A stretch of 64,000 nucleotides of DNA, taken from NCBI RefSeq assembly GCF_004795105.1, contig NZ_SSBL01000002.1:434001-498000 (forward strand), given 5' to 3'. Shown piece after piece: positions 45,367-56,865 of this stretch (positions within the stretch are counted from its first letter, which is position 1; each line of letters begins with the position of its first letter). The notes under the pieces were generated by a model. The model saw only the letters and a list, made by a program, of their open reading frames with translations. It was not told where the DNA came from and searched no databases. The stretch comes from Streptomyces sp. A0642. Its GTDB lineage: Bacteria > Actinomycetota > Actinomycetes > Streptomycetales > Streptomycetaceae. The translations under genes were made by a program, and so were the position numbers.

Positions 45367-46050
45367 CTACCCGCCCACGGAGACGGCGAGCGCCCCCAGG
45401 CCCCCGGCCGCTCCGGCCCGCCGCAGGGCGATGGATCCGTAAGGGGTACGCAGCCGCATCCAGGAGCCCGTGGCCAGCAGGGCCACGGGGAAGTCCGGGG
45501 CGGCCCGCAGGAAGCCGAGGGACTGCGCCGCGTGCACGGCCCGCAGCGGAAGCTCCGTACCGCCGACGGTCCGCGACCAGACGTCCCGCCCGATCCGGTC
45601 CCGCTCCGCGCGGGTGCGCCGCTCCTCGGGCAGCCCCGCGTCGCGCGTACGGAACTCCGCGACGGCGGCGCTCAGTGCGGTGCGCAGGTCGAGGGGCCCC
45701 GGCAGCCCCGGCCGTTCCTGCCAGCCGCCGCGCGGAGGCAGGACACCGGTCCAGGGTGGCCCGGTGACGGCCGCGGGGACGGCCCCGCTGCCCGTCGACT
45801 CCTCCAGGGACTCCAGAAGCTCACCGGCGGACACGGTCGCGTCGAAGGCGTACGGATCCGCCAGCCGCACGGCCCGGATCGCCAGGACGTCGAACGACGG
45901 CGGCCGGCCGAACACGGCCAGCGCGCCACCGCCCGCCTGCAGCCGTACGGCCGCGGCACGGTCGTAGTGGAGCAGCCGCCCGAGGAAGGCCGCGAGATCC
46001 GCGGCCTCCCTCGCGTCGGCGAACCGCAGCGTCTGCACGGGAGCGGTCAT
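45367..46050 (-). CDS. Conserved actinomycete protein of unknown function
   Basis: Encodes 227 residues, soluble, without recognised motifs. It begins MTAPVQTLRFADAREAADLAAFLGRLLHYDRAAAVRLQ, and the text contains LAVFGRPPSFDVLAIRAV. The ATG at 46050 overlaps the thioesterase stop (ATGA quartet at 46047-46050), so it is translated together with it. The context with a thioesterase and EttA gives no clear function. Confidence 0.8.
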   Translation of the reverse strand: MTAPVQTLRFADAREAADLAAFLGRLLHYDRAAAVRLQAGGGALAVFGRPPSFDVLAIRAVRLADPYAFDATVSAGELLESLEESTGSGAVPAAVTGPPWTGVLPPRGGWQERPGLPGPLDLRTALSAAVAEFRTRDAGLPEERRTRAERDRIGRDVWSRTVGGTELPLRAVHAAQSLGFLRAAPDFPVALLATGSWMRLRTPYGSIALRRAGAAGGLGALAVSVGG

Positions 46051-46469
46051 ACCGCCGCCGGCTCCTCGGCCAGGTACTCCTGGAGGAAGAGCTTCTCCTC
46101 GGCGGAGATCCGCCGGGGCCGCTCCTCGGCCAGGTTGTACGGGACGACCACGGTCGACGCCCGTACGTACACCTGCTCCGGGTCCTTGATCTCGTACGCG
46201 ATCGTGAGCGAGGCGGCGCCTATCTTCGTGACCCAGGACTCGACGGTCACCGGGGCGTGCCGGTGGACCAGCGGCCGCACGTAGTCGATCTCGTGCCGGG
46301 CCACGACGGAACCGCCCGCGAAGGACGGCGAGCCGTCCCCCGGCGCCAGCCGGAACATGAAGTCGATGCGCGCCTCCTCCAGGTAGCGGAGGAAGACCAC
46401 GTTGTTGACGTGGCCGAAGGCATCCATGTCCGACCAGCGCAGCGGGCAGCTGTAGATGTGACGTGCCAA
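46047..46469 (-). CDS. Acyl-CoA thioesterase, 4-hydroxybenzoyl-CoA thioesterase type
   Basis: Encodes 140 residues of the hot-dog fold. The catalytic motif RWSDMDAFGHVNN has the active-site aspartate typical of the 4HBT/YbgC group. It should hydrolyse acyl-CoA thioesters in the cytosol; the substrate is unknown. The best start is a TTG at 46469, which gives MARHIYSCPLRWSDMD. Upstream in-frame ATG/GTG codons would add 40 unlikely residues overlapping ettA. It lies five bases after the ettA stop and overlaps the next gene, so the three form one unit. Confidence 0.9.
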   Translation of the reverse strand: MARHIYSCPLRWSDMDAFGHVNNVVFLRYLEEARIDFMFRLAPGDGSPSFAGGSVVARHEIDYVRPLVHRHAPVTVESWVTKIGAASLTIAYEIKDPEQVYVRASTVVVPYNLAEERPRRISAEEKLFLQEYLAEEPAAV

Positions 46470-46474
46470 GACGA

Positions 46475-48139
<1,665 letters not shown>

Positions 48140-48399
48140 GAGAAACCGTCCGGCAATCGATGAGTGGGCAGATACACCCCATCTTGCCTGACTGCTACCT
48201 CTTGACGGAAACCCGTATCGATGGGTGGCCCTGAGCTGGGACTACGCCCGGCCACGGCTGTAACCGACCGGTCACCGAATGTCCCGACCGATCGCCGGGG
48301 GTGCTGACGCGGTCCGCCGCCGCCCCGCGTACCGGGATCGCCCCGCCGATCGTCCACAGGACGTGGGCGGGGCGCCCGATGCCGAGACCCGCCGTGTCC

Positions 48400-48921
48400 T
48401 CAGCCGACCTGCTGCGGTGTCCAGAAGTGCGGATCGATGGGGGCCTGCCTCACCACGATGCGGCCGGTGACGCCGGGATCGTCCACCAGCTTCCCCCACG
48501 AGCCGGATCCGTCGCTGGGGGTGTGCTCGATGTCGGCCCACACCACGCTGCCCGGTCCGGCGGAGCCGACGGAGACGGTCCACTCGGCGTACCTGCCGTC
48601 ACAGGTGTTGGCCACCACCCGGTAACTGTCATTCAGGCGCAGACAGGTACGGGGGTTCGAGCCGGCCGTGGAGACCTCCATCGTTCCGTTGGGGCGCTGC
48701 CGTACCTGCCAGTTCGCCGAGGTGTTCGCGTTGTCCGTGCAGTCACCCAGCGACACCGCGCCCCGGTACCCGCCCGGTTTCGGGTAGGTCAGGCACTTGC
48801 CGTCCTGGAGGGCCGCGAACCGGTAGACCCCGTCGACCAGCGGGGCGGCGTGGGCGGGTTGGGCGAGTACCGCGGTGGCCGCGGCCGCGGCGGCCATGAC
48901 AGCGATGACGCGTGAACGCAT
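48400..48921 (-). CDS. Secreted RICIN-like beta-trefoil protein
   Basis: Encodes 173 residues. A signal peptide (MRSRVIAVMAAAAAATAVLAQPAHA) is followed by one beta-trefoil-like domain with the pattern GKCLTYP, GDCTDNANTSANWQV, RTCLRLN and NTCDGRYAEWTV, similar to ricin-B lectin repeats. Six cysteines fit pairs within repeats. No catalytic domain is attached, so it may be a free sugar-binding protein. GAGGAG lies before the ATG at 48921. It stands alone, flanked by the ettA upstream region and a MITE-like element. Confidence 0.85.
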   Translation of the reverse strand: MRSRVIAVMAAAAAATAVLAQPAHAAPLVDGVYRFAALQDGKCLTYPKPGGYRGAVSLGDCTDNANTSANWQVRQRPNGTMEVSTAGSNPRTCLRLNDSYRVVANTCDGRYAEWTVSVGSAGPGSVVWADIEHTPSDGSGSWGKLVDDPGVTGRIVVRQAPIDPHFWTPQQVG

Positions 48922-49334
48922 GGGATGGGACTCCTCGAACAGCCGTCGCCGCACCGCTCGCGCGGCACGGACCCGGTCGATGTCTATTCCGCCGGAGCCG
49001 GCGGCGGCACCGATCCTGGAGCACCGGCCGGCCCCGGAGCAGCCCACGAGGGCGGCAGTCACCCGCCTGGCTGACCCACATCACCCGATGGCGTCGCCGC
49101 TCAGGGGCTACGGCTTCGCCGCATCGCCCGGATGGCAGGTCGAGCACGGCCGGGTCGCGCCGCGCGAGGAACCTGTGGGGGAAACGGAGCCCGACACGCA
49201 GCCGAAGCACCGCCGCTCCCTCTCGCGGATGCCCTGGCCCGCGGCACCCGCTCGGTGACCGGTGCGGTGCCGGCCGCCTACGCGCACACCCACGGGGTTC
49301 GCGCCCTTGACGGGCATATGCCCACCCCACGCTA
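48922..49334. other. Gene-free region upstream of the lectin-like gene
   Basis: About 410 bases in which no reading frame has convincing ribosome site, codon pattern or family motif. It holds the promoter of the minus-strand secreted protein gene. The MITE-like element follows. Confidence 0.5.
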
Positions 49335-49496
49335 AGGGCTGTCCCGCAATTCCTGGCGGGCGCGCGACGCCAGCTATGGCACCTCGCCGCGTTGTCGAAA
49401 CGCCCGCATACCTCCCGTATGCGGGCGCCTCTCCGCCTTGCGATGCACCGCATCTGACGCCGCGCGCTGATCCACCAGGAATTGCGGGACAGCCCT
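49335..49496. mobile_element. MITE-like palindromic element, 162 bp
   Basis: Perfect 22-bp terminal inverted repeats (49335-49356 and 49475-49496, beginning AGGGCTGTCCCGCAAT) flanked by a TA on each side (49333-49334 and 49497-49498), a likely target duplication. The interior is an imperfect palindrome with a perfect central hairpin (CGCCCGCATAC, loop CTCCC). It encodes no transposase. The TA duplication suggests mobilisation by an IS630/Tc1-like or IS5-like enzyme; which one is not known. Confidence 0.85.
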
Positions 49497-49508
49497 TAGG
49501 GTCGAGCG

Positions 49509-50345
49509 GTGAGCCGAATCGAGAGGACCGCCGAGGGTGCGGGGCCGTTCACGACGCGGCTGACCTGGCGCCTCGGCGATGGGGGTACCGCGGTCTGGGA
49601 GTCGCGGCGAGCGCGCAAGCGCGGCCTGCTCACCGTGCGGGCGGCCGGCGATTCCGGGTCCCGCTCACGCAGGGCGGACCACGCGTCGGTCGGTCGTCTC
49701 CGCAGGCTGAACGCCATCGCGGCGATCGCCTTCACGGTGGGCGGGGGCCTGTTCGCCGCCGGGGCCGCGGTGGCACAGTTCGGGCCGGGTGACGCGACGG
49801 GGGCCTGGATCTACTTCGTCGGCGGCCTGTTCTTCAACACGGGCGGCTATGCGTCGCTCCTCCAGGCAGTCAACGCTCCTCGCCAGACCAACGGAATCGG
49901 GGCGCTTGCCGCGCGGCGCTGGAGATGGTGGAGCTACGAACCCGGCCGGATCGACTGGCTGAGCACCTTCGTGCTGTTCGTCGGCACGCTCGTGTTCGGC
50001 GTCAACCTGCTGAGTTCCTTGTTGCAGGGGCTTTCGACGCAGCAGGTGAACCGGCTGATCTGGGCCCCCGACATGGTCGGATGCACCCTGTTCCTCATCT
50101 CGGGGCATCTGGCCCTGGTGGAGGTCTGCCACGGCCGGCCGGGAATCAGGGCCGGCGATCTCGGCTGGTGGATCGTCGCGGTCAACCAACTCGGGTCCGT
50201 GCTCTTCATGGTCGCGGCCGTGGCCGACTTCACCCGCCCCACGACGGCAAGCGTCGTGAACGTCGACATCGCCGACTGGGGCACTCTCGCGGGAGCCCTG
50301 TGCTTCTCCGCCGGCGGAGTGCTCCAGTACTTCGAGCGTCCATGA
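49509..50345 (+). CDS. Membrane protein, possibly YrhK-like
   Basis: Encodes 278 residues with about six transmembrane helices after a 65-residue Arg-rich cytosolic N-terminus. Helices include LNAIAAIAFTVGGGLFAAGAA, WIYFVGGLFFNTGGYASLLQ and LSTFVLFVGTLVFGVNLLSSLLQ. The paired helices with GG and G-x-x-F motifs resemble YrhK domains, but this is tentative. The GTG at 49509 begins only 12 bases after the MITE-like element, so the insertion may have supplied or replaced its promoter region. Confidence 0.75.
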   Translation: MSRIERTAEGAGPFTTRLTWRLGDGGTAVWESRRARKRGLLTVRAAGDSGSRSRRADHASVGRLRRLNAIAAIAFTVGGGLFAAGAAVAQFGPGDATGAWIYFVGGLFFNTGGYASLLQAVNAPRQTNGIGALAARRWRWWSYEPGRIDWLSTFVLFVGTLVFGVNLLSSLLQGLSTQQVNRLIWAPDMVGCTLFLISGHLALVEVCHGRPGIRAGDLGWWIVAVNQLGSVLFMVAAVADFTRPTTASVVNVDIADWGTLAGALCFSAGGVLQYFERP

Positions 50346-50529
50346 GCCCCCGCTCACGGACGGCGCCCGCCAAACGCCGGTGAGGGCGGGGGCGGTGTCC
50401 CTGGGCGCGCCGGCCCGTCAGCGGCCTTGAGAACCGCCCAGCCGGTCATCCCTCCGGCCGGTTCCTGGCGACTTCGTACCGCGTAGGCCCCGGGCCGCGT
50501 CGCGAGCGAGGTGGTCCCCGCCGGTACGC

Positions 50530-50566
50530 CACGGCCCCGGCCGGCCGAAGCCGTACCGGGGCCGTG
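50530..50566. terminator. Terminator between a membrane protein gene and the adhesin gene
   Basis: 11-bp perfect stem (50530-50540 with 50556-50566), placed between the convergent stops at 50345 and 50601, nearer to the minus-strand gene. Confidence 0.7.
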
Positions 50567-50600
50567 AGCGGGACGTGAAGGCCCGTGCGCCCGCCGCGCG

Positions 50601-52052
50601 TTACTCGCTCGCGGACTGGCCCTTGCGGCGGCGAAGGAAGAAGACCGCGCCGCCGCCGATGACGACCAGGGCGATCGCGGTACCGGCGATGACCGGGGTG
50701 GCGTTGGAGCTGCCGGTCTCGGCCAGGTTGCCCCCGGTGCCGGCCGTGCTGCCGCCGGCGGTGGCGGTGAGCGTGGTGGGCTGCTCGGCGGTCTGGGTGG
50801 TGAGGCCGCTGTCGGTGCTCTTGCCCGTGGTCAGGCAGTCCAGGACGCCCTTGAACGTCCGGGTGAACCCGGCGGGTCCGGTGACCGTGACGTCGTACGC
50901 CTGGTCCTCGGCGACCGGCACGGTCACCGTGTCGGACTTGCCGGGTGCGACGGTGTGCTCCGCGCCCGCCAGTTCGTACGTGAAGGGCTCGTCGCCCTTG
51001 TTGCTCGTGGTGACGTCCACGCCGCCCTTGGCGCAGTTCTTCTTGGCGGTGACCGCCGGGATGGCGCCCTTGCCGGCCCAGGTCGCGGTGGCGCTCGCGG
51101 AGACCGTGGACTCGCTGGAGCCGGCCAGGATCTGGGTCTGGCTCTTGGTGGCGCCGGCGAAGGCACGGCCGACGGGGACCGAGGTGGTGGCCTGGACGGT
51201 CAGCGAGGCGGAGCCGTCGGCGGCGCCTGCCGGGATGTCGAACCAGAGCTGGGAGCCGTTGACGGCCGTGGTGACGGCCTTGCCCTTCTCGTCGGTGATC
51301 CTGACGCCGCTCGCGGAGTCGGCGGGCGGGGCCACCGAGACCTGGCCGGCGTTGGTGTGGACGGTGACGGGGCCGACGCGCCGGCCGGAGTGGCCGGACA
51401 CCGCGACCGGGTCCAGGGCGAGGGACGCCTGGGGCTCGGCGGCGTCGACGGCCTTGTCCTTCAGCCAGTCGGCGAGCTTCTCCGCCTGGGGGTCGGAGGC
51501 GGTGACGTCGGCGTCGTCCGAGTAGCGCCAGATGGCGACCTGGGTGCCTGCCGCTGCCGTCCGCTCGGTGAGCGCGCCCGTGCCGGCCGCCTTGGCGAGC
51601 GCCTGGAGGTCGTCGATCTTCGGGTAGGAGTGCTCCAGGATCCAGCGGATCTTGCCGGCGTTCTTGTTCGTGCCGAGCGAGGTCTGGTCCCAGGGGGTCT
51701 CCAGGTACTTCGCCTGGTCCTGGGTGGGGTTGTGGATGTCGATGCAGTACGTCTTGAACTTGCCGCCGCCGTCGACGGTCATCTCGAAGAGTCCCGCGGA
51801 GACCTTCTGGTCCTCACCACCGGTGTGGATGACCGCGTCGTCGTACGTCTTCAGCCCGTCCAGGGTCGCGGTGGCGCCGCCCTGGTGCGGGGGCGCCTCG
51901 TCAGCGGCCGCCCCGCTCGCGCCGGTGAGGACTCCGGCCATGACGAGGCCGGACGCCACCACGGACGCGGCCAGCCGGGCCATGCCCCGGCTCCGTCGGG
52001 GGTGGGCCGTCGTCGCGGATGACGAGGCGGTCGCTGAAGAAGCAGAAAACAC
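50601..52052 (-). CDS. Thioester-forming (TQXA-type) cell-wall surface protein with LAETG sorting signal
   Basis: Encodes 483 residues. A signal peptide lies at about 24-50 (MARLAASVVASGLVMAGVLTG region). The thioester domain has Cys103 in TYCIDIH and Gln171 in AGTQVAIW, the pair that forms an internal Cys-Gln thioester able to bond covalently to amines on partner surfaces. A middle immunoglobulin-like region leads to a Thr/Gly-rich stalk. The C-terminus is LAETG (443-447), a hydrophobic helix and RRRKGQ, a substrate of class E sortase, which anchors it to peptidoglycan. The GTG at 52052 follows GGAGGGG. No sortase gene is in the window. Confidence 0.93.
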   Translation of the reverse strand: MFSASSATASSSATTAHPRRSRGMARLAASVVASGLVMAGVLTGASGAAADEAPPHQGGATATLDGLKTYDDAVIHTGGEDQKVSAGLFEMTVDGGGKFKTYCIDIHNPTQDQAKYLETPWDQTSLGTNKNAGKIRWILEHSYPKIDDLQALAKAAGTGALTERTAAAGTQVAIWRYSDDADVTASDPQAEKLADWLKDKAVDAAEPQASLALDPVAVSGHSGRRVGPVTVHTNAGQVSVAPPADSASGVRITDEKGKAVTTAVNGSQLWFDIPAGAADGSASLTVQATTSVPVGRAFAGATKSQTQILAGSSESTVSASATATWAGKGAIPAVTAKKNCAKGGVDVTTSNKGDEPFTYELAGAEHTVAPGKSDTVTVPVAEDQAYDVTVTGPAGFTRTFKGVLDCLTTGKSTDSGLTTQTAEQPTTLTATAGGSTAGTGGNLAETGSSNATPVIAGTAIALVVIGGGAVFFLRRRKGQSASE

Positions 52053-52192
52053 AGAATTCCCCTCCGGGCGAGACCCTCGCGTCCGTTACGCGTGTGGGGA
52101 TTGTCCCGCCAGCCGACTCAAGTGCCGTATGAGTACTGAGGAATCCTAAGGAACGAGCGAAGCACAGTCCCCCGTCATACCGTCCGACAACC

Positions 52193-52224
52193 ATTCCGAA
52201 TCGGAATCGTTATCCCGGGTAACG
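52193..52224. promoter_or_regulatory. Two adjacent palindromes upstream of the adhesin gene
   Basis: ATTCCGAATCGGAAT (52193-52207) is a perfect 7-1-7 dyad. It is followed at once by CGTTATCCCGGGTAACG (52208-52224), a near-perfect dyad. They lie about 140-170 bases upstream of the adhesin GTG and could be operators. The binding protein is unknown. Confidence 0.45.
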
Positions 52225-52287
52225 ACCCGGCGGAGTACGGGGACGCGTCCCTGGTCCCGGTCCCCGCCTCCTCCGCCGGGTGCTCCG

Positions 52288-52866
52288 TCAAGGCGCCGAC
52301 ACCAGTTCGGGCTCCGCCTTCTGACGCACCGTCCGGCGGCGGGCGGCGGGACGCTGCGCCCGGTCGGGCGCGGCCGGCCGGCGCTCCGCGTCCCGTGGTT
52401 CCGCCTGGTCCGCGGGCTGTTCACCGTCCGACGGGCGCTCCCGTACGGCCCACTGGTCCGGCTCGTCGTTCTCCCGGGCGCCGGGCCGCGCCGTCAGCCC
52501 GGGATCGCCCCTGACCACGCGCCGGAAGGCCGACGTCCCCCGGGTCAGGTCGTGTCCCACCGCCACCGCCTCGATGTCCACGAAGGTCCGGCGCTGCCCC
52601 TCCCGTTCCTCCTCGCGCACCTTCAGCCTGCCGTGCACCACCAAGGGCTCCCCGACGGCCACCGAACCCGTCAGGTTCGCCGCCAGGGTGCGCCAGGCCC
52701 ACACGGTGTAGAAGCTGGTGTGCCCGTCCGCCCAGAGTTGTTTCTCCCGGTCCCACCGCCGCGGCGTCACCGCGAACCTGAAGCGTGCCATCCCCCCGCT
52801 CGCGGTCTCCCGGAACTCCACGCCGGTCGCCGCGTTCCCCACCAGCGTCACCAAGGTCTCGTTCAT
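52288..52866 (-). CDS. ssbB: Single-stranded DNA-binding protein, second (SsbB-like) type
   Basis: Encodes 192 residues. The N-terminal OB fold (about 1-110) has METLVTLVGNAAT-like start, YTVWAWRTLAANL and LVVHGRLKVREEEREGQ motifs. The C-terminal 80 residues are disordered, Arg/Pro/Glu-rich, and end VSAP. The acidic DDDxPF-like tip that recruits repair proteins in main SSB is missing, as in the SsbB paralogue of Streptomyces that acts in chromosome segregation during sporulation. Name by similarity in type and context. Confidence 0.85.
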   Translation of the reverse strand: MNETLVTLVGNAATGVEFRETASGGMARFRFAVTPRRWDREKQLWADGHTSFYTVWAWRTLAANLTGSVAVGEPLVVHGRLKVREEEREGQRRTFVDIEAVAVGHDLTRGTSAFRRVVRGDPGLTARPGARENDEPDQWAVRERPSDGEQPADQAEPRDAERRPAAPDRAQRPAARRRTVRQKAEPELVSAP

Positions 52867-52969
52867 GACTCCGCCTCCCCTTCGGTCCGGATACCAGTGA
52901 CCGCGTCCTGCGCTGCGGCCACGGGTCCCATGCTGAAGGGGAGGCGGAATTCCTGCTGAGGCCTGTGGA

Positions 52970-54898
52970 CTAACGGCCCGTTGTGGAGAACTCCGTCACC
53001 GCCACGAAGCGCTCGCGCACCTCCCGGTACCGCACCAGCTCGGCCGACACCGGATCGAGCACCCGGGCCCGCCCGCAGGCCGCCGCCGCCTCGCGCAGCC
53101 TTCGTTCGGCCTCCTGGCCGTACCGTCGCGCGGGCCCCCGGGCGGCCGCCGCGCACGACCACTCCACAAGCGGGCCGCCGATGATGCCCGCCAGCATCAC
53201 CAGAGCGGGCGTCAGCAGACCGGGCGGCAGCACACCGATGATCTGGCCGGCCAGCCACAGGCCGCCGAAGATCTGCAGCAGGGTCATCGCCACTTGCGCG
53301 AGTACGGCCGCGGGCCACCAGGCGGGCCGTGGCGGCCTCGCGCTCGTACGTGCCCCTGGCTCCGGTTCCGTACGGCCCCGAGCCCCGGTGCCGCCGTCCG
53401 CACCCGCCGGGCCGGTGACCGTGGCCCGTTCCTCCGCCCCCGTGGCCCGCCCGGCGAGTTCATCGAGTGCCTCGGACAGCCCCTGCGCCCCGTGCACCGC
53501 GGCTTCGCGCACCGCCTGGGCCCACGGCCCGGGCAGTCCGTCGGCGGCGTCGTCGGCCACCGTGCGCACGGCCTGTTCGACCCGCTGGCGGGCGGTGAGC
53601 TGCTCTTCGGGGGGTGCGGTGGAAGCGCCCCGGTCCAGGCCTCCGGGCTGCCGGGTGGACTCGTACCAGCGCCACAGCCGCAGCCACGGGGTCCCGCAGG
53701 CCCGTCCGGCGTTGCGGCGCCATTCGCGTTCGGCGGCCTGTCCGGCGGCCGAGGCGCCGACGGCCTCCGCCAGCCGGTCGGCGAACTCCTCCCGGGCCCG
53801 CTCCCCCAGGCCCGGCCGCCCCTCGGCGACGTAGACGGGGCGGAGCCTCGCCGCCGCCGCGTCGACGTCCGCGGACAGCCGGCGGGTCGCCGCCGTGCGG
53901 TCCTGGACGAACCGGCCGAGCAGTTCCCGCAGTTCGCCCACCCCTTCGCCGGTGAGGGCGGACAGGGGCAGGACGGTGGCACCGGGTTCACCGTGTTCGC
54001 CGAGCGCCATTCCGTCCTCGTCGAGGAGCCGGCGCAGATCGTCCAGGACCTGGTCGGCGGCCTCGCCGGGCAGCCGGTCGATCTGGTTGAGGACCACGAA
54101 GGTGACCTCCGCGTGCCCGGCGAGCGGCCGCAGATAGCGCTCGTGCAGGGCCGCGTCCGCGTACTTCTCCGGGTCCACCACCCAGATCACCGCGTCGACG
54201 AGCGCCAGCACCCGGTCCACCTGGTCGCGGTGTCCCCGCGCCGCCGAGTCGTGGTCGGGCAGATCGACGAGGACGAGGCCCTGGAGCGCCTCGTCGGCCG
54301 CCGTGCCGCAGGGCTGCGGCCGGCGCCTGAGCCGTCCGGGGATCGCGAGCCGGTCCAGGAGACCCGCGGCGCCGTCCGTCCAGGAGCAGGCGAGGGGTGA
54401 GGAGGTGGTGGGCCTGCGCAGCCCGGTCTCGGAGATCTGGGCGCCGGCCAGGGAGTTGAAGAGGGTCGATTTGCCGCTGCCGCTCGCTCCGGCGATGGCG
54501 ACGACGGTGTGACGGGAGGAGAGCCGCTGCCGGGCCGCCGCCTCGTCGAGGACGCGGCCCGCCTCGGCGAGGGCGGTCCTGCCCAGGCGGGCCCTGGAGA
54601 GGCCGACGAGTTCGCGCAGGGCGTCCAGGCGCGGGCTGAGCGGGCTGCCGGACGGCACGTACGCCTCGACCTGGGGCCGTACGTCGTCCTCCGGCACTGC
54701 GGCGGGGGTTTCGCCGCGCGTGCTCTCCTCGGTGGCGGCGGCCGCCCGGCGGGCGATGAGGCCGTCGTCCCAGCCGCGCGACGCGTCCTGGTCCTGCCCC
54801 GCCGGCGGGTCGCCGTCCGGGGCCCGCCCGGGGGCCGGCTCCTGGGGGCGGTTCCTGCCCCGGCTCTGTCCCGGACCTTCGTCAGTGACGGCAGTCAT
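52970..54898 (-). CDS. Dynamin-like GTPase with C-terminal membrane helices (second of pair)
   Basis: Encodes 642 residues. A disordered N-terminus of about 70 residues is followed by a GTPase domain with P-loop GASGSGKST (Lys143), DLPDHDS as G3, and LNQID as G4. The C-terminal part has two hydrophobic helices ([22 protein letters not shown] and [18 protein letters not shown]) within a helical stalk. This resembles the paired dynamin-like proteins of actinomycetes such as DynA/DynB, which support sporulation septation, but it is not certain they are orthologues. The ATG at 54898 overlaps the upstream stop as ATGA and is preferred over GTG 54907, which would lie two bases after AAGGAG. Confidence 0.88.
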   Translation of the reverse strand: MTAVTDEGPGQSRGRNRPQEPAPGRAPDGDPPAGQDQDASRGWDDGLIARRAAAATEESTRGETPAAVPEDDVRPQVEAYVPSGSPLSPRLDALRELVGLSRARLGRTALAEAGRVLDEAAARQRLSSRHTVVAIAGASGSGKSTLFNSLAGAQISETGLRRPTTSSPLACSWTDGAAGLLDRLAIPGRLRRRPQPCGTAADEALQGLVLVDLPDHDSAARGHRDQVDRVLALVDAVIWVVDPEKYADAALHERYLRPLAGHAEVTFVVLNQIDRLPGEAADQVLDDLRRLLDEDGMALGEHGEPGATVLPLSALTGEGVGELRELLGRFVQDRTAATRRLSADVDAAAARLRPVYVAEGRPGLGERAREEFADRLAEAVGASAAGQAAEREWRRNAGRACGTPWLRLWRWYESTRQPGGLDRGASTAPPEEQLTARQRVEQAVRTVADDAADGLPGPWAQAVREAAVHGAQGLSEALDELAGRATGAEERATVTGPAGADGGTGARGRTEPEPGARTSARPPRPAWWPAAVLAQVAMTLLQIFGGLWLAGQIIGVLPPGLLTPALVMLAGIIGGPLVEWSCAAAARGPARRYGQEAERRLREAAAACGRARVLDPVSAELVRYREVRERFVAVTEFSTTGR

Positions 54899-56556
54899 CG
54901 CTGCCACCTCTCCTTCTGCAGTACGGACAGCGCGGCGATCAGTTCGGCCTGCGGTTCGGGGGCCACGTCCAGCGCGTCCAAGGGGGCGAGCCTGCGGTCG
55001 CGTTCACCGCCGAGCACCTGGTCGAGATAGGTGGTGAGCAGCGCGCCGCCCTTGTCGCGCAGCCGCAGGGCGCCCTGCGCGCCGATGCGTTCGGCCAGTT
55101 GCTCCCCGGCGACACGGGCCCGGCGGCCGCCGAGGAGGGCGGCGGAGAGGAGGGTGGCGACGGTCTCGGGGTCGGGTGCGGCGTTGCGCTCCATGAGGCG
55201 CACCTCTTCCTCGGCCAGTTCCTCCAGGACCCGGCGCCACCGCCGTACGGTCATGTCGATCCGGCCGCGGATGTCCTCGGCCGGCCCCCATCCGCCGGCT
55301 TCCCGGCCGGCCGCCTCGTAGGCGAACGCCCCGGCCGCCGGCTCCCGTCGCCAGGTGGCGCGGATCGTCTCGTCCGCGGCGGCCACCGCGCATTCCAGGA
55401 GCGCGGCGAGGGACTCCACGAGTGCGTCGAGCACCTCCTCCGAGGTGCTGTAGAGCGGGTAGCCGCGCCACCGGGTCCGGGCGTCCCCGGCGAGCGCCCC
55501 GCCGCTCTGGATCCGCCGCCGGACGCGTGCGCCCTCCTTTGCGTACGCGTCCTCCACCACACCGGTCAGCCGGACGGCGGCCGCGTACTGCGCCGCGACG
55601 GCTGCGGCCAGGGCGGGCATCCGGACGTCGAGGGAGTCGATGACCCCGGCCGCCGTCCGCCCGACCGCCTGCTGACGGGCCGCCGGGTCCTGCGCCCGGT
55701 GGGTGAGCCAGGCGCGCAGGGGGGCGACCGCGGTGGTGGGGAGCAGTCCGCTGCCTCCGCCGGCCGACTCGGGCAGTTCGGGGATGGTGAAGCGAGGCAC
55801 CTCGCCGAGCCCTGCCTTGGTGAGCAGGGCGCCGTACTGCCGTGACACCTCGGAGATGACCTGGTGCGGCACCCGGTCGAGGACGGTGACGAGGGAGGCG
55901 TCGTACTCCTTGGCCGTACGCAGCAGATGCCAGGGCACGGCGTCGGCGTAGCGGGAGGCGGTGGTCACCATGACCCAGACGTCCGCCGCGCAGATGAGTT
56001 CGGCGGCCAGGACGCGGTTGCGGACGACGAGCGAGTCGATGTCGGGGGCGTCCAGCAGGGCGAGGCCGCGCGGCAGCCCGGCGGCGGTCTCGACGCGCAG
56101 GGCGGTCCCTTCCTCGGCCGCGTTCCCGTCGAATCCGTCGAGGTCGTCGCACTGGCCGGGGTCGGCGGACTCCTCGGGCGGCAGCCAGACGCGGGTGAGC
56201 TGCGGCAGCACCCGGACGTCGGCGAACCAGTGGTGATCGTCGGGGTGGCAGACGAGCACCGGCGTACGCGTGGTCGGGCGCAGCACCCCGGCCTCGCTGA
56301 CGCGGCGTCCGACGAGGGAGTTGACGAGGGTCGACTTGCCCGCCCCGGTGGATCCGCCGATGACCGCGAGCAGGGGCGCGTCGGGGTCCTTGAGCCGGGG
56401 CAGCAGGTAGTCGTCGAGCTGGGCGAGCAGTTCGATCCTGGTCTGCCGGGCGCGTGGAGCTCCTGGAATCGGGAGTGGAAGACGCACGGCAGCGACACGG
56501 TCGCGCAGGGCGGAAAGTGCGTCGATGAGCTGAGGCCGTACGTCCAAGGTCACCAC
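54895..56556 (-). CDS. Dynamin-like GTPase (first of pair)
   Basis: Encodes about 553 residues. The GTPase domain has the P-loop [10 protein letters not shown] (Lys74), switch region [16 protein letters not shown]3 [10 protein letters not shown] and a G4-like TVLDRV. The rest is helical, with no obvious membrane helix. It partners the downstream GTPase gene, whose start overlaps its stop by four bases. The start is one of two adjacent GTG codons (56556 or 56553) giving [14 protein letters not shown]; the ribosome site is weak. Gene products likely act together at a membrane. Confidence 0.88.
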   Translation of the reverse strand: MVTLDVRPQLIDALSALRDRVAAVRLPLPIPGAPRARQTRIELLAQLDDYLLPRLKDPDAPLLAVIGGSTGAGKSTLVNSLVGRRVSEAGVLRPTTRTPVLVCHPDDHHWFADVRVLPQLTRVWLPPEESADPGQCDDLDGFDGNAAEEGTALRVETAAGLPRGLALLDAPDIDSLVVRNRVLAAELICAADVWVMVTTASRYADAVPWHLLRTAKEYDASLVTVLDRVPHQVISEVSRQYGALLTKAGLGEVPRFTIPELPESAGGGSGLLPTTAVAPLRAWLTHRAQDPAARQQAVGRTAAGVIDSLDVRMPALAAAVAAQYAAAVRLTGVVEDAYAKEGARVRRRIQSGGALAGDARTRWRGYPLYSTSEEVLDALVESLAALLECAVAAADETIRATWRREPAAGAFAYEAAGREAGGWGPAEDIRGRIDMTVRRWRRVLEELAEEEVRLMERNAAPDPETVATLLSAALLGGRRARVAGEQLAERIGAQGALRLRDKGGALLTTYLDQVLGGERDRRLAPLDALDVAPEPQAELIAALSVLQKERWQR

Positions 56557-56865
56557 ATGCGAAGAATGCCCAATTTTGGAGCCTTTTTGAAGCGTATAGC
56601 CACGTCTGCGCGCCGGTTCCTCCGTCCGGACAGAGGGGACGAGTGGGGCGCAGGCATAACGAGTGCACAACACCCGGGGCGCGAGGCGTCAAAAGCGATG
56701 CACGAATCGCACCCACCTGCGATTATCGTCTCGCTTCACCGAACCTCCACAACGTGCCACGCAGGTGAAGCAACCGGACCGAGTCAATCGGAGCCCTATC
56801 CTTGTCCCGGCAAGGTCGCGGACCGCCCGGGGTCCAGGGCTCCAGGCCACCGAGGCCTACACCCG
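56557..56865. other. Intergenic region between GTPase gene and tRNA
   Basis: 309 bases without a supported gene. It should contain the promoter of the minus-strand GTPase pair and that of the plus-strand tRNA. It is somewhat lower in G+C near 56560-56600. Confidence 0.5.

Noticed and set aside
45189..45767. GTG-initiated plus-strand ORF through the 35-bp repeats
   Set aside because: The repeat period breaks the frame pattern, GGAGGG is too close to the GTG, and the second half is antisense to a conserved gene.
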